Below are positions 1 through 8,693 of a stretch of DNA of 64,000 nucleotides, piece by piece. The stretch spans positions 434,001 to 498,000 of the forward strand of contig NZ_CP007501.1 in the NCBI RefSeq assembly GCF_000973625.1, given 5' to 3'. Below the pieces are notes generated by a model. It made no database searches. It was not told the DNA's origin and worked only from the letters and a program-made list of their open reading frames with translations. The DNA is from Polynucleobacter duraquae (lineage in GTDB: Bacteria; Pseudomonadota; Gammaproteobacteria; Burkholderiales; Burkholderiaceae). Positions within the stretch are counted from its first letter, which is position 1, and each line of letters starts with the position of its first letter. Position numbers and translations under genes: made by a program.

Positions 1-1
1 A

Positions 2-844
2 GCGGTGATGGTCACTGCAGATTTTCCAGCCCTTTCTAGGCCCGGACAGCAGTTAGATGTAACAGTGTCTTCTTTGGGTAATGCCACTAGCTTAAAGGGT
101 GGCACTTTAGTGATGACACCACTCAAAGCTGCTGATGGTCAGGTTTATGCACAGGCTCAGGGTAATGTTGTGATCGGAGGTTCACGGGCTGCATCAGGTG
201 GGGCCTCAACCTCTGTTAATCATCTATCTGCCGGTCGAATCCCTTCAGGCGGTATTGTAGAGAGAGCTGTGCCGGCTCTGCTAGTTGATGAATTTGTACA
301 ACTCGATTTACGTCAAGCTGATTTTTCTTTAATGCAAAGAACCGCCGAGACGATTGGTCGTCGCTTTGGAATTGGCACTGCTTTGCCAATTGATGCTCGA
401 TCACTCAACGTACGAGTACCAACAGAGCCATTAAAAAGAACAGCATTTATGGCAGCGTTACAAGATTTAGACGTGCTGATGGGCAGTCAACCTGCGCGGG
501 TGATATTAAATTCACGAACAGGCTCTGTTGTCATGAATCAAGCAGTCCGATTATCACCTTCAGCAGTTGCCCATGGAAATTTAACCGTCAAAATACAGCA
601 GTCTCCAACGGTGAGTCAGCCGTTGCCATTTAGTCGCGGTCAGACAACAACAGTTACCGAAGATACTGCAACTATCAGCGATAGTGGAAAAGAAAATAGT
701 TTAATTTCAGTTCCTGGCGGTGCTTCTTTAGACCAAGTGGTTAAAGCGCTCAATATGATGGGGGCTACTCCGCAGGATCTGATTTCAATTTTACAGTCAC
801 TGAGAGCCGCTGGAGCGCTGCGGGCAGAATTAGAGGTAATTTAA
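2..844 (+). CDS. flgI: Flagellar P-ring protein FlgI (C-terminal part, cut by window edge)
   Basis: FlgI builds the periplasmic P ring that surrounds the flagellar rod in the peptidoglycan layer. The frame is open to the left edge, so about the first quarter of the usual roughly 370 residues is missing. The visible part has the typical FlgI texture: an ADFPALSRPGQQLDVTVSSLG stretch split over the early residues, then GGTLVMTPLKAADGQVYAQAQG, and a C-terminal ALNMMGATPQDLISILQSL helix. The stop overlaps the next start by one base (TAATG), which implies translational coupling with flgJ. It heads a run flgI-flgJ-flgK-flgL, the usual flagellar order. Confidence 0.95.
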   Translation, partial: AVMVTADFPALSRPGQQLDVTVSSLGNATSLKGGTLVMTPLKAADGQVYAQAQGNVVIGGSRAASGGASTSVNHLSAGRIPSGGIVERAVPALLVDEFVQLDLRQADFSLMQRTAETIGRRFGIGTALPIDARSLNVRVPTEPLKRTAFMAALQDLDVLMGSQPARVILNSRTGSVVMNQAVRLSPSAVAHGNLTVKIQQSPTVSQPLPFSRGQTTTVTEDTATISDSGKENSLISVPGGASLDQVVKALNMMGATPQDLISILQSLRAAGALRAELEVI

Positions 845-1287
845 TGGATGCTAATCAATTAACACCTTCAATTAATCATGATGTAGTTAGACTTTTACAA
901 GGTACAGCTACAAAAACTAGCTCAACTAATTTAAGCGATGAAGCCAAATTAAAGCAGGCAGCACAGGGTTTTGAGCGCACTTTAATTAGGCAGATGCTTA
1001 GTTCAGCACGCAATACCAGCTTAAATGGAATGGATGGGCAAAATAGCGCCTCTAAATCATACTTAGAGATGATGGACGACCATGTTGCCGATATGCTCTC
1101 AAAGGGGCCAGGTGTCGGATTTGGAAATAAGATGGCGGAACAATTAATTGCACAGGCTAATGCAGGAAAGCTAATCGGAAATGAAAAAGTAGCCGTTAAA
1201 CCATTAGAAACCCCTCGCTCAGCACCAGTTACAGCGCAAACTTTGCAGTCATTGCAAAGACCGAATGGATTTGGGGCTACTCCTTAG
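844..1287 (+). CDS. flgJ: Rod-binding protein FlgJ, N-terminal domain only
   Basis: This 147-residue protein matches the rod-binding domain of FlgJ, around residues 30-110, with the FERTLIRQMLSSAR and GPGVGFGNKMAEQLI segments. FlgJ of enterics and many betaproteobacteria is about 300 residues and carries a C-terminal glucosaminidase that opens the peptidoglycan for the rod. That domain is absent here, and the frame ends shortly after the rod-binding part. Single-domain FlgJ is known in other bacteria and usually implies a separate lytic enzyme. The gene sits between flgI and flgK, with one base of overlap upstream and 12 bases downstream. Confidence 0.85.
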   Translation: MDANQLTPSINHDVVRLLQGTATKTSSTNLSDEAKLKQAAQGFERTLIRQMLSSARNTSLNGMDGQNSASKSYLEMMDDHVADMLSKGPGVGFGNKMAEQLIAQANAGKLIGNEKVAVKPLETPRSAPVTAQTLQSLQRPNGFGATP

Positions 1288-1299
1288 TAAGGAAACTAT

Positions 1300-2769
1300 A
1301 TGGGCGTCTATTCAATCACCGATTCAGCAATGGCTGCGCTAAACATAGCGCAGGCGGGAGTCTTAATTACCTCGCAAAACGTCGCTGGAGCTTCAGTCGA
1401 TGGCTTTACTCGCCGATCCGCAACTGCAACCATAAATGCAATGGCACCCAACAACTTGATGCTAAATGGCACAAGCTTTGCGGTGGGTGGTTTTACACGC
1501 CAATATTCAGCTTTAGTCAATGGTCAACTATTGAATCAAGAGGCAAAGTCTAGCTATTCCGATACATTGGTGCAATATACGCAATCAATTGATACTCTAG
1601 TATCTGGCGCTTCTACTGGATTAAATTCCGCCATAAGTAATTTTTTTAATGCGATGGGGACTTACGCAGCAGATCCTACTAGTAAGTCACAGGCAGCGGC
1701 TATTACCGCAGCAGCAAATGATGTTGCACAGCGTATGACCGGAATAACAAGCTTGGTTTCGCAAATAGAAGATGATGCAGAAAAAGGCTTGTCTGATACA
1801 GCAGAACAAGTCAATACACTCCTGCCAGCACTAGCGCAAATCAATCAGAAAATTATTGAGAGTACTAGCGCAGGAAATTCAACACCATCTGCTGATTTAT
1901 TAGATGAGCGTGATCGATTAAGTTCGCAATTACAAAAATTAGTAGGTGGTCAAACCCTGATTAATGGAGATGGTACGGTTACGCAATTAGTAGGTGGAAT
2001 GGCCTTAGTAGAAGGAGCCATGGCCAATAAATTGCTAATCAATAGCAGCGGCACATATTCTTTGAAAAGTGGTACTAATAATTCAACCATATTGAATATT
2101 CAGGACTTAGACGGTGGGCAAGCAGGTGCATTGCTGGAGTTGGCCAATAGTTTTGTACCAAAAATTAATCAGCGATTAGACTCGTTGGCTATTGGATTGG
2201 TTAAGGTTGCAAATACAGCAATTGCTAGTGCTAGCTCGGGTGTTGGACTTTTTGGATTTGAGGTGGGATCAGCCACTATTTTTGATCTTGATGATGATAG
2301 TACTGCTTATGCTGATGATGTACCAGATATTGCCCTAGACTCATGGATGACTACTCTTTACTCTGATTTAGGTGATTCTGGTAATTCGATGACTTCAGCA
2401 GGGTTGGTTGCCAGTAATTTTGTATCCATTGCGCCTCAAGACCCATCGACATACTTTGATGATGATGGAGAGCCTATTATCACTTCGGATCTGGCCAATA
2501 CAACCTCTAACAGAATATCTATTTTTGCAAATGCTACTTCGAGTTTAGTGAGTGATGTGGGTGTTCAGGTTGCCTCATGGAGAAGTAGTCAAAAAGCCGA
2601 TCAAGCAGTTTTAAAAACTTTAACTGATGAACGAGATTCGATTTCAGGTGTTAATTTGGATGAAGAGGCAGCAAATTTATTAAAGTATCAACAGCTCTAT
2701 TCGGCATCTACAAAAGTGCTTCAAGTAGACAATCAAATGTTTACCGCCCTTTTATCAATTATGAATTAG
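1300..2769 (+). CDS. flgK: Flagellar hook-associated protein 1, FlgK
   Basis: FlgK is the first hook-filament junction protein, exported by the flagellar type III system. The N-terminus has the conserved heptad region of the rod/hook family (SAMAALNIAQAGVLITSQNV, then DGFTRR). The C-terminus has the matching SGVNLDEEAANLLKYQQLY helix, which packs against it in the assembled ring. At 489 residues it is in the lower part of the family range. An AAGGA ribosome-binding site lies 7 bases before the ATG. The next gene, flgL, starts 8 bases after the stop, so the two junction proteins are probably made together. Confidence 0.93.
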   Translation: MGVYSITDSAMAALNIAQAGVLITSQNVAGASVDGFTRRSATATINAMAPNNLMLNGTSFAVGGFTRQYSALVNGQLLNQEAKSSYSDTLVQYTQSIDTLVSGASTGLNSAISNFFNAMGTYAADPTSKSQAAAITAAANDVAQRMTGITSLVSQIEDDAEKGLSDTAEQVNTLLPALAQINQKIIESTSAGNSTPSADLLDERDRLSSQLQKLVGGQTLINGDGTVTQLVGGMALVEGAMANKLLINSSGTYSLKSGTNNSTILNIQDLDGGQAGALLELANSFVPKINQRLDSLAIGLVKVANTAIASASSGVGLFGFEVGSATIFDLDDDSTAYADDVPDIALDSWMTTLYSDLGDSGNSMTSAGLVASNFVSIAPQDPSTYFDDDGEPIITSDLANTTSNRISIFANATSSLVSDVGVQVASWRSSQKADQAVLKTLTDERDSISGVNLDEEAANLLKYQQLYSASTKVLQVDNQMFTALLSIMN

Positions 2770-2777
2770 GATAAATA

Positions 2778-3644
2778 ATGTCTATTCGAATAAGCTCAAA
2801 CCAAGTTATCAATGCTGGCGTTGATTCTATGAACACCGCCTTAAATGACGCAACTGCGTGGCAACAAAAAATCAGTTCTGGCAAGAATTACACCAAGGCT
2901 TCAGATAACGTTTACGCTATCTCAAGAGGGGTTGAGTTAGATTTTGATATATCTCGCCTGCAGATGTTCAAATCTAATCAGGCAATTGCAACAAACAATC
3001 ATAATGATGCGCAATCCCAAATGGATAGCATCCTAAATCAACTTACACAGCTTAAAACAACATTCATACAGTCTCAAAACGCCTCTTTAAATCAGTCTAA
3101 CTTTGCCGCTTTGGCTATTCAAGCTGAACAAATAAGAGATGCTATTCAGAGTCAAATGACGGCAACAGACTCTACTGGCCACGCAATCTTTCCTGATGAT
3201 ACTAATAGTGTTCAAATTGAGCCAGGGGTTACCGTGGCTTCTGGCGTTGCTTTTAATGATGCTTTTGGAGCAAATGGCTCTTTGGCAGGTTCAGAAGATG
3301 CTGATATTTATCTAAATATAGACGCTTTTGTAACCTATTTGACACAAAAATCTCAGGGCTTAACAACAACTAAAACTGGTGCACAGGTATCGAGCGGTTT
3401 AGACACTTCATATACGCAGTTGATGCAAGCGCAACAGACTAGTGGGGGTATTTCTAAGCAGGTGGATAATGCACAAGCAACGGTAGTTGCTGTCAGAACT
3501 GAATTGATTGCTGCATCCTCAGCGCTTTTAGACACTGATATGGCTGAAGCAACAGCAGCTTTTACTAGGTCCCAGACCTTATTAAACGCTGCTCAGGCAA
3601 TGTTTGCTAGACTACAGCAAAGTAACTTATTTTCAAAACTTTAA
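2778..3644 (+). CDS. flgL: Flagellar hook-associated protein 3, FlgL
   Basis: FlgL is the second hook-filament junction protein and is related to flagellin. The N-terminal helix (MNTALNDATAWQQKISSGK, then ASDNVYAIS) and the C-terminal helix (DTDMAEATAAFTRSQTLLNA, then LFSKL) are those of the flagellin/FlgL family. The middle domain is small, giving 288 residues against about 300-420 for many relatives. An AGGAT site precedes the ATG. It closes the flgIJKL series and is followed 17 bases later by motA. Confidence 0.9.
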   Translation: MSIRISSNQVINAGVDSMNTALNDATAWQQKISSGKNYTKASDNVYAISRGVELDFDISRLQMFKSNQAIATNNHNDAQSQMDSILNQLTQLKTTFIQSQNASLNQSNFAALAIQAEQIRDAIQSQMTATDSTGHAIFPDDTNSVQIEPGVTVASGVAFNDAFGANGSLAGSEDADIYLNIDAFVTYLTQKSQGLTTTKTGAQVSSGLDTSYTQLMQAQQTSGGISKQVDNAQATVVAVRTELIAASSALLDTDMAEATAAFTRSQTLLNAAQAMFARLQQSNLFSKL

Positions 3645-3661
3645 ATTGAGTAAATAGAAGT

Positions 3662-4522
3662 ATGAATATTCCATTAGGCTGGATTATTGCGATGGGTTGT
3701 GCCCTAGGGGGCTATGCTCTGCATGGTGGTCATTTAGCGGTTTTATGGCAACCTACCGAGGTTTTGACCATTGTTGGGGCTGCACTTGGTACGATGATTG
3801 CCTCAAATACCATCATCAATCTGAAGAAAACTTTAGGAGCTCTGGGTGGGGCTTTTAAAGGTGCTGGCGACCAAAAGAAAAAACACTTAGATTTACTCTG
3901 CCTCATGTTTGAGATTTTGCAGAAAGTGAAACGTGATGGCTTGATGTCCCTAGAGGGTGATATAGAGGAGCCTGAATCAAGCCCACTTTTTGAGGCTTAT
4001 CCAGACATCTTAAAAGATCACCATTTGGTAGACTTTATTACCGACTATTTGCGGATGATGCTTGGTGGTTCATTAGATCTAGTTCAAATTGAAAGCTTGA
4101 TGGAGCAAGAGTTAGATGTTCATCATCAAGAGAGCCATATACCTGTTGCATCGGTCACGATGGTGGGTGATGGTCTACCAGCATTTGGTATTGTGGCGGC
4201 GGTGATGGGTGTGGTTCACACCATGGGTTCCATTGGTTTACCTCCAGCAGAGTTAGGAAAACTCATTGGTGCTGCGCTTGTAGGTACCTTCTTGGGTATT
4301 TTGTTGGCCTACGCTTTTGTGCAACCAGTCGCCAAAGTTTTAGAGCAGCAAGCCGAATCTGAAACTAGAGCCTATATGGCAATCAAAGCAATATTGCTTG
4401 CTAGCTTAAATAATTTCCCCCCTGCAGCAGCTGTAGAATTTGGACGTAAAGTGCTCTTTACTTATCAACGCCCAACATTTACTGAGCTGGATGAAGGTAC
4501 CAAAGCTGCTAAAGGGAAGTAA
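3662..4522 (+). CDS. motA: Flagellar motor stator protein MotA
   Basis: MotA forms, with MotB, the proton-driven stator that turns the flagellar rotor. The 286 residues contain N-terminal membrane segments (IIAMGCALGGYALHGG, then LTIVGAALGTMIA), a cytoplasmic loop, and two C-terminal membrane segments (ASVTMVGDGLPAFGIVAAVM and ALVGTFLGILLAYAFVQP). The loop includes KVKRDGLMSLEGDIEEP, which holds the conserved Arg and Glu known to contact rotor protein FliG. The stop is 5 bases before motB. FliG itself is not in this cluster, but a FliG-C-like protein is at 21322-21744. Confidence 0.95.
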   Translation: MNIPLGWIIAMGCALGGYALHGGHLAVLWQPTEVLTIVGAALGTMIASNTIINLKKTLGALGGAFKGAGDQKKKHLDLLCLMFEILQKVKRDGLMSLEGDIEEPESSPLFEAYPDILKDHHLVDFITDYLRMMLGGSLDLVQIESLMEQELDVHHQESHIPVASVTMVGDGLPAFGIVAAVMGVVHTMGSIGLPPAELGKLIGAALVGTFLGILLAYAFVQPVAKVLEQQAESETRAYMAIKAILLASLNNFPPAAAVEFGRKVLFTYQRPTFTELDEGTKAAKGK

Positions 4523-4527
4523 GTACT

Positions 4528-5556
4528 ATGGCTAAGTCCGACGCGCCAATAATTGTCGTTAAGCGCGTTAAAAAAGGTGGTCATGGTCACCATGGTGGCG
4601 CCTGGAAAATTGCTTACGCCGACTTTGTGACGGCGATGATGGCCTTTTTCTTGTTGATGTGGGTTTTAGGATCCACTACAGCAGGTGACTTAGCTGGTAT
4701 TTCCTCCTACTTTCAAAATCCGATGCGCGTTTCCATGAGTGGTGGCCAAGGGTCGGGTGAGACCACCCGCATTATCAAGGGTGGTGGTGATAATATTTCG
4801 AAGGTGGCTGGAGTAGAAGCCAAGGCTGATGCGGATACTGAGCAGCGCCGTATCAGTGACTCATCGGTAACTGATGTCGAAAATGCCCGTAAAGATAGAA
4901 CAAAAAATGAAGCAGTTAAATCGGAAATTGAAAAAAGTGTTGAGTCTGATGCTGAGTTAAAGAACATCAAAGGACAACTCTTTATGGACATTACTTCCGA
5001 GGGCTTACGGATTCAGGTCGTTGATGAAAAAGGGAAGCCACTATTTAATAGCGGTGGCGTTGTACCTAGTGTGGCAGCACGACGCTTGCTCCGTGTGATC
5101 GGAAAGTCCTTGAATGATAATCCAGGCAAGATTCGTATTGAGGGCCATACAGACGCTGCAAAATTCTCTAATGGTGAGGCAGGTTACACCAACTGGGAGC
5201 TTTCTAGTGAGCGCGCTAACGTGGCACGCCGGGAAATGATTTCCGGGGGCTTAGCGCCTTCAAATGTTGCCCAAGTAATTGGTTTTGCCGATACGATTCC
5301 TTTGAATCCTGCTGATTTAAGTGATCCCTTAAATCGACGTATTTCGATTACGCTCTTAAATAGAAAGCCTAAGAAAGAAGAAAAGCCGGTGCAAAGACCG
5401 ATTGAGAGGCAGAAAGAGGAATTGCCAAAAGGGGCACAAGAGATTCCGGCAAATTTAAGAGCGCCCGCCCAATTTTTATCTAAGGATGCTCCTATAGCGC
5501 CAGCAATGGATACCTCTAAAGTAGATAAACCGGCTACAGGCAAGCCTGCGAGGTAA
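4528..5556 (+). CDS. motB: Flagellar motor stator protein MotB
   Basis: MotB anchors the stator to peptidoglycan and supplies the proton-binding aspartate. The 342-residue protein has a basic N-terminus, then one membrane segment (IAYADFVTAMMAFFLLMWVL) that contains the conserved Asp. It continues with a linker and an OmpA-like peptidoglycan-binding domain around residues 150-275 (IRIEGHTDA, then NWELSSERANVARR and DPLNRRI). A Lys/Pro-rich tail follows. It lies directly after motA, as in most motile bacteria. Confidence 0.95.
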   Translation: MAKSDAPIIVVKRVKKGGHGHHGGAWKIAYADFVTAMMAFFLLMWVLGSTTAGDLAGISSYFQNPMRVSMSGGQGSGETTRIIKGGGDNISKVAGVEAKADADTEQRRISDSSVTDVENARKDRTKNEAVKSEIEKSVESDAELKNIKGQLFMDITSEGLRIQVVDEKGKPLFNSGGVVPSVAARRLLRVIGKSLNDNPGKIRIEGHTDAAKFSNGEAGYTNWELSSERANVARREMISGGLAPSNVAQVIGFADTIPLNPADLSDPLNRRISITLLNRKPKKEEKPVQRPIERQKEELPKGAQEIPANLRAPAQFLSKDAPIAPAMDTSKVDKPATGKPAR

Positions 5557-5560
5557 AGCC

Positions 5561-6355
5561 TTGTCACTGCTCTCTAGAATCCTTCTTGCCTTCATGATAC
5601 TTGTGCCCATAGTGGGCACGGCTGCAGACCCTAAAGTTCAAGAAAAGGATGTACAAAAAAAGAGCAGCTCTGAAGCCAAAACCTCTAACGAGCCTTTTGT
5701 AGGTCCTGCGACTGAAGCAAAAAAACTCTATAGACGTTATAAGCGCAGCTTTGATAAAACTATTGTTGCGATTGCTTGTGTTAAGAACCCCAAATGTATT
5801 GAGCCAGAGGATGAAGTACTGCGTTATAGCAAGGAGGCTTTAGGGATCTTAGAAAAACTCGATACCCTAGCAGCAGAGGGGGATGTGCAGGCAAATTATT
5901 ATCGGGGCTTAATCGCTTTTGAGCGCATGAAGTACTACGATCGTCAAGCTGAGATCGTAACTCACCCTGATTTCATTTTAACGAATACCGTTTTTCGTCG
6001 TTATGCTAAAAAACAATATTTATTAGCGGAAAAGCACTTTATCGTGCCGGCTAAAATTCAAAATCCCAGCGCATGTGAATATTTAGGAAATCTTTATCTA
6101 ACGACCATTGTTGGTAACCCACAACAAGAAAAGGCGGCTGGGTATTTTTACAATGCTGCTAATGCCTATATTGAGCAGGGCAACCAAATTGCTGGTGCAA
6201 AGATGTATAACGCAATGAAGGATAATCTGAACCCTGCAGATCCTAGAATTATTAAGGTGTATGCAAAGTTGCATAATAAGGAGCCTATTGCGACCTGGCG
6301 AAAGTTACCGGAGGATTTAGTGCAAAGTGCTCCAAAGAAGGCTCAGCAACATTGA
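5561..6355 (+). CDS. Uncharacterised exported protein downstream of motB
   Basis: This 264-residue protein is not one I can name. It has a signal peptide (LLSRILLAFMILVPIVGTAA) and then a mostly helical, charged body. One segment (LAAEGDVQANYYRGLIAFERM) resembles a Sel1/TPR-like repeat, and two cysteines occur near residues 71 and 77. The start is TTG, with AGG in the preceding bases overlapping the end of motB. An ATG at 5594 would cut into the signal peptide and is less likely. Close spacing with motB suggests cotranscription and possibly a role at the flagellar motor, but that is inference from position only. Confidence 0.75.
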   Translation: MSLLSRILLAFMILVPIVGTAADPKVQEKDVQKKSSSEAKTSNEPFVGPATEAKKLYRRYKRSFDKTIVAIACVKNPKCIEPEDEVLRYSKEALGILEKLDTLAAEGDVQANYYRGLIAFERMKYYDRQAEIVTHPDFILTNTVFRRYAKKQYLLAEKHFIVPAKIQNPSACEYLGNLYLTTIVGNPQQEKAAGYFYNAANAYIEQGNQIAGAKMYNAMKDNLNPADPRIIKVYAKLHNKEPIATWRKLPEDLVQSAPKKAQQH

Positions 6356-6382
6356 TATGCTATTGATCGGAAAGTAACAGTT

Positions 6383-6772
6383 ATGAATGAAAAGCTTGAA
6401 TCCTTAATACAGTTGGCTAAAAAGCTCCTGCTTTGGCTCATTCTGCCCCTAGTTATTCTAATTTCTGGCTTTATCTTAGGTGAGCAATTTGAGGTTGGTC
6501 GATTAGCGGCAATCGCTAGTTGCGAAGGAAGCGTTAACAATAGTGCCTGTATTCGCTCCAAAGGCTATTTAGCCAGTGCCCCATACTACCCGGATCTGGC
6601 GCGTCGTTATTTTGGCGGCTTTGCCAGAATGATTGGTGGAGATCTAGGTGCAAGTTACTATGTTGAACCGGCCTTGCCAGTGAATTTGCCGAAGGCTAGC
6701 GATACCCCGCCAGATGAGGATGCGGAAGAGCCTGAAGAGAAGAAGCCGGCAGCTCCGCCAAGTAAAAAGTAA
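6383..6772 (+). CDS. Uncharacterised single-pass membrane protein
   Basis: This 129-residue protein has one strong hydrophobic segment around residues 12-32 (LLLWLILPLVILISGFILG). A short periplasmic or cytoplasmic domain follows, with a CEGSVNNSACIRSKGYL motif holding two cysteines. The C-terminal tail is acidic, then Pro/Lys-rich. I do not recognise a family. It is the second of three unknown genes between motB and flhB, all on the same strand with short gaps, so it is probably part of the flagellar transcription unit. Confidence 0.7.
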   Translation: MNEKLESLIQLAKKLLLWLILPLVILISGFILGEQFEVGRLAAIASCEGSVNNSACIRSKGYLASAPYYPDLARRYFGGFARMIGGDLGASYYVEPALPVNLPKASDTPPDEDAEEPEEKKPAAPPSKK

Positions 6773-6807
6773 GCAGTAGCTAACTCTCGTACTTGACTGC
6801 TCTAGCC

Positions 6808-7401
6808 ATGCCCCATCAGAATTGGTACACAGGCTTAAGCATTTCATTGTTGATGGCTTTTTGTGGCCTATTATTGGCCTGTTCAGATTACCAGCAGGCA
6901 AGGTCTGCTTATGCTGCTGGTGATTACACGAAGGCCTACCAGTTGTTTCAAGGACTCGCAGAATCTGGGGATACCAAGGCTCAGTATGATTTGTCTTTGA
7001 TGTATATCCAAGGTATTGGCACCAAACAAAATATTGAGCAGGGCTTAGTTTGGTTAAACCGTGCGGCCGAGAAGGGCAATATTGAGGCCATGCTCGAATT
7101 GGGAGTTTTGTACCAAAAGATCGTCAATTTAGAGGACAGCTCACAATTGGCCCTCTTTTGGTTTGAAAAAGCGGCGATGGCTGGTAGCGCAGTGGGGCAA
7201 TATAACTTAGCTCACATGTACATGGATGGTGGGCAAATTCCGGTAGATTTACCAAAAGCTTATCTCTGGATGTCATTGTCTGATGCCACTGGAAATCCAA
7301 TAGCCTCCTCACAGTTGGCAAAGCTCAAGACATCTTTAACCCCCCAGGAATTACTGACAGCTGAAGCAAAAATTGCTACCCTCAAAAAGACCCTGCCATA
7401 G
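6808..7401 (+). CDS. Sel1-repeat lipoprotein
   Basis: The protein starts with a lipoprotein signal ending in LLLACSDYQQ, so Cys would be lipidated. Sel1-like repeats follow from about residue 30 to 170, each with the A-x-x-x-x-x-x-G pattern, for example AESGDTKAQYDLSLMYIQG, AAEKGNIEAMLELGVLYQK and AAMAGSAVGQYNLAHMYMDG. Sel1 repeats are protein-interaction solenoids, often found in envelope assembly factors. I chose the ATG at 6808; a TTG at 6793 would add five residues, and neither has a clear ribosome-binding site. Its place before flhB suggests a flagellar or envelope partner. Confidence 0.8.
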   Translation: MPHQNWYTGLSISLLMAFCGLLLACSDYQQARSAYAAGDYTKAYQLFQGLAESGDTKAQYDLSLMYIQGIGTKQNIEQGLVWLNRAAEKGNIEAMLELGVLYQKIVNLEDSSQLALFWFEKAAMAGSAVGQYNLAHMYMDGGQIPVDLPKAYLWMSLSDATGNPIASSQLAKLKTSLTPQELLTAEAKIATLKKTLP

Positions 7402-7512
7402 CAAAACCCCGACCCTAACTTCATCTCCGAATTGACCGTAAGAAATTCAGGAACAATAGGCTCTCTAGGTGTAAGCTTGAGCCATATTTTGAATGATGAA
7501 TGGGAGTAAAGA

Positions 7513-8643
7513 TTGGCTGATGGAGGAGATGACTCCCAAGAAAAGGAACTAGAACCGACTGAGCGGCGCATTGCCCGTGCGCGAGAGCAGGGGCAATTAC
7601 CCCAATCCCGCGATCTGACCACTTTCGTTGTAATGATTGTTTTCACCATTTTTTTGGTGTGGATAGGCCCTCTCTTGGTCAAGCAGTTGGTATTGATGAC
7701 CCAAGCAATCTTCCAGTTTTCAGAGCCTGCAAAGTTGATGGATCATGTGCAGGAGTGGTTGGGAGGGTCGCTTCTCATGGTGCTCCTCCTCCTGGCTGTG
7801 CTTCTCATACCGTTATGGATTATAGGCGTTTTAGGGCCTCTATCTTTAGTGAACTTTCGCGCTTATTTTGCCCCCCAATTTAAGTTGGAAAAGCTGGATT
7901 TCGTTGCAGGTATAGGGCGGATGTTCAACCTGAAAACCTTAGGTGAGCTATTAAAAAACTTCATTAAGACTACCCTCATGCTCGGGGTAGGTTTTACCTA
8001 TTTAGTGGGTTTATTTACTTACATTCGTTCGATTATCAATTTAGGCTTTGATGCAGCACTAATGCAAACATCTACTTTTATCTTGGATGGTTTTATGCTG
8101 CTGCTTTTACCTTTATTATTAATTGCGGTTGGGGACTCTTGGTTGCAACTATTTGACTTTCGCAAGCAAAATCGAATGAGTCCTGAAGAAATGAAGCAGG
8201 AGGGTAAGGAGACTGAAGGCTCCCCTGAGATTAAGCAGCGCTTACGTCAAATGCAGCGGCAAATTTCCGCATCGAGGATGATGGCAGCCATAGAGCGGGC
8301 AGACGTAGTGTTAGCCAACCCAGAACACTACTCTGTAGCACTGCGCTACGATATGGAAAAGATGTCAGCACCGATCGTAGTTGCTAAAGGGGCCGACCAG
8401 ATGGCTTTACGCATTCAAGAGGTTGCCAAAGACTTTAATGTCCCTATAGCCCAAATTCCTCCTTTGGCGCGCTACTTGTATAGTCAACTGGAGATTGGAG
8501 AGTCTATTCCCTTACCTCTGTTTGAGGCAATTGCCCAAATTTTGGCGTGGGCTTATGACACCAAGGAATCAGGCGCGCCTGGCGAAATTCCTCAGGTGGA
8601 CTTTGTTGCAACTCAGCTCAAGCCGGGTAAACCCTTAATTTAG
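7513..8643 (+). CDS. flhB: Flagellar type III export protein FlhB, variant cleavage site
   Basis: FlhB is the switch component of the flagellar export gate that changes specificity from hook to filament substrates. The N-terminus is typical (EKELEPTERRIARAREQGQ, then SRDL), four membrane segments lie within about residues 30-210, and the cytoplasmic domain follows. The autocleavage loop, usually N-P-T-H, reads N-P-E-H here (VVLANPEHYSVALRYD). Asn and Pro, the cleaved pair, are kept. The start is TTG with GGGAG 6 bases upstream. No flhA follows; the next gene is on the other strand, so flhB ends the cluster. Confidence 0.93.
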   Translation: MADGGDDSQEKELEPTERRIARAREQGQLPQSRDLTTFVVMIVFTIFLVWIGPLLVKQLVLMTQAIFQFSEPAKLMDHVQEWLGGSLLMVLLLLAVLLIPLWIIGVLGPLSLVNFRAYFAPQFKLEKLDFVAGIGRMFNLKTLGELLKNFIKTTLMLGVGFTYLVGLFTYIRSIINLGFDAALMQTSTFILDGFMLLLLPLLLIAVGDSWLQLFDFRKQNRMSPEEMKQEGKETEGSPEIKQRLRQMQRQISASRMMAAIERADVVLANPEHYSVALRYDMEKMSAPIVVAKGADQMALRIQEVAKDFNVPIAQIPPLARYLYSQLEIGESIPLPLFEAIAQILAWAYDTKESGAPGEIPQVDFVATQLKPGKPLI

Positions 8644-8693
8644 CAAAAGTTAGCTTCACTAGCGTCGACTGGCAGATCTAGATAAGATTTTGG

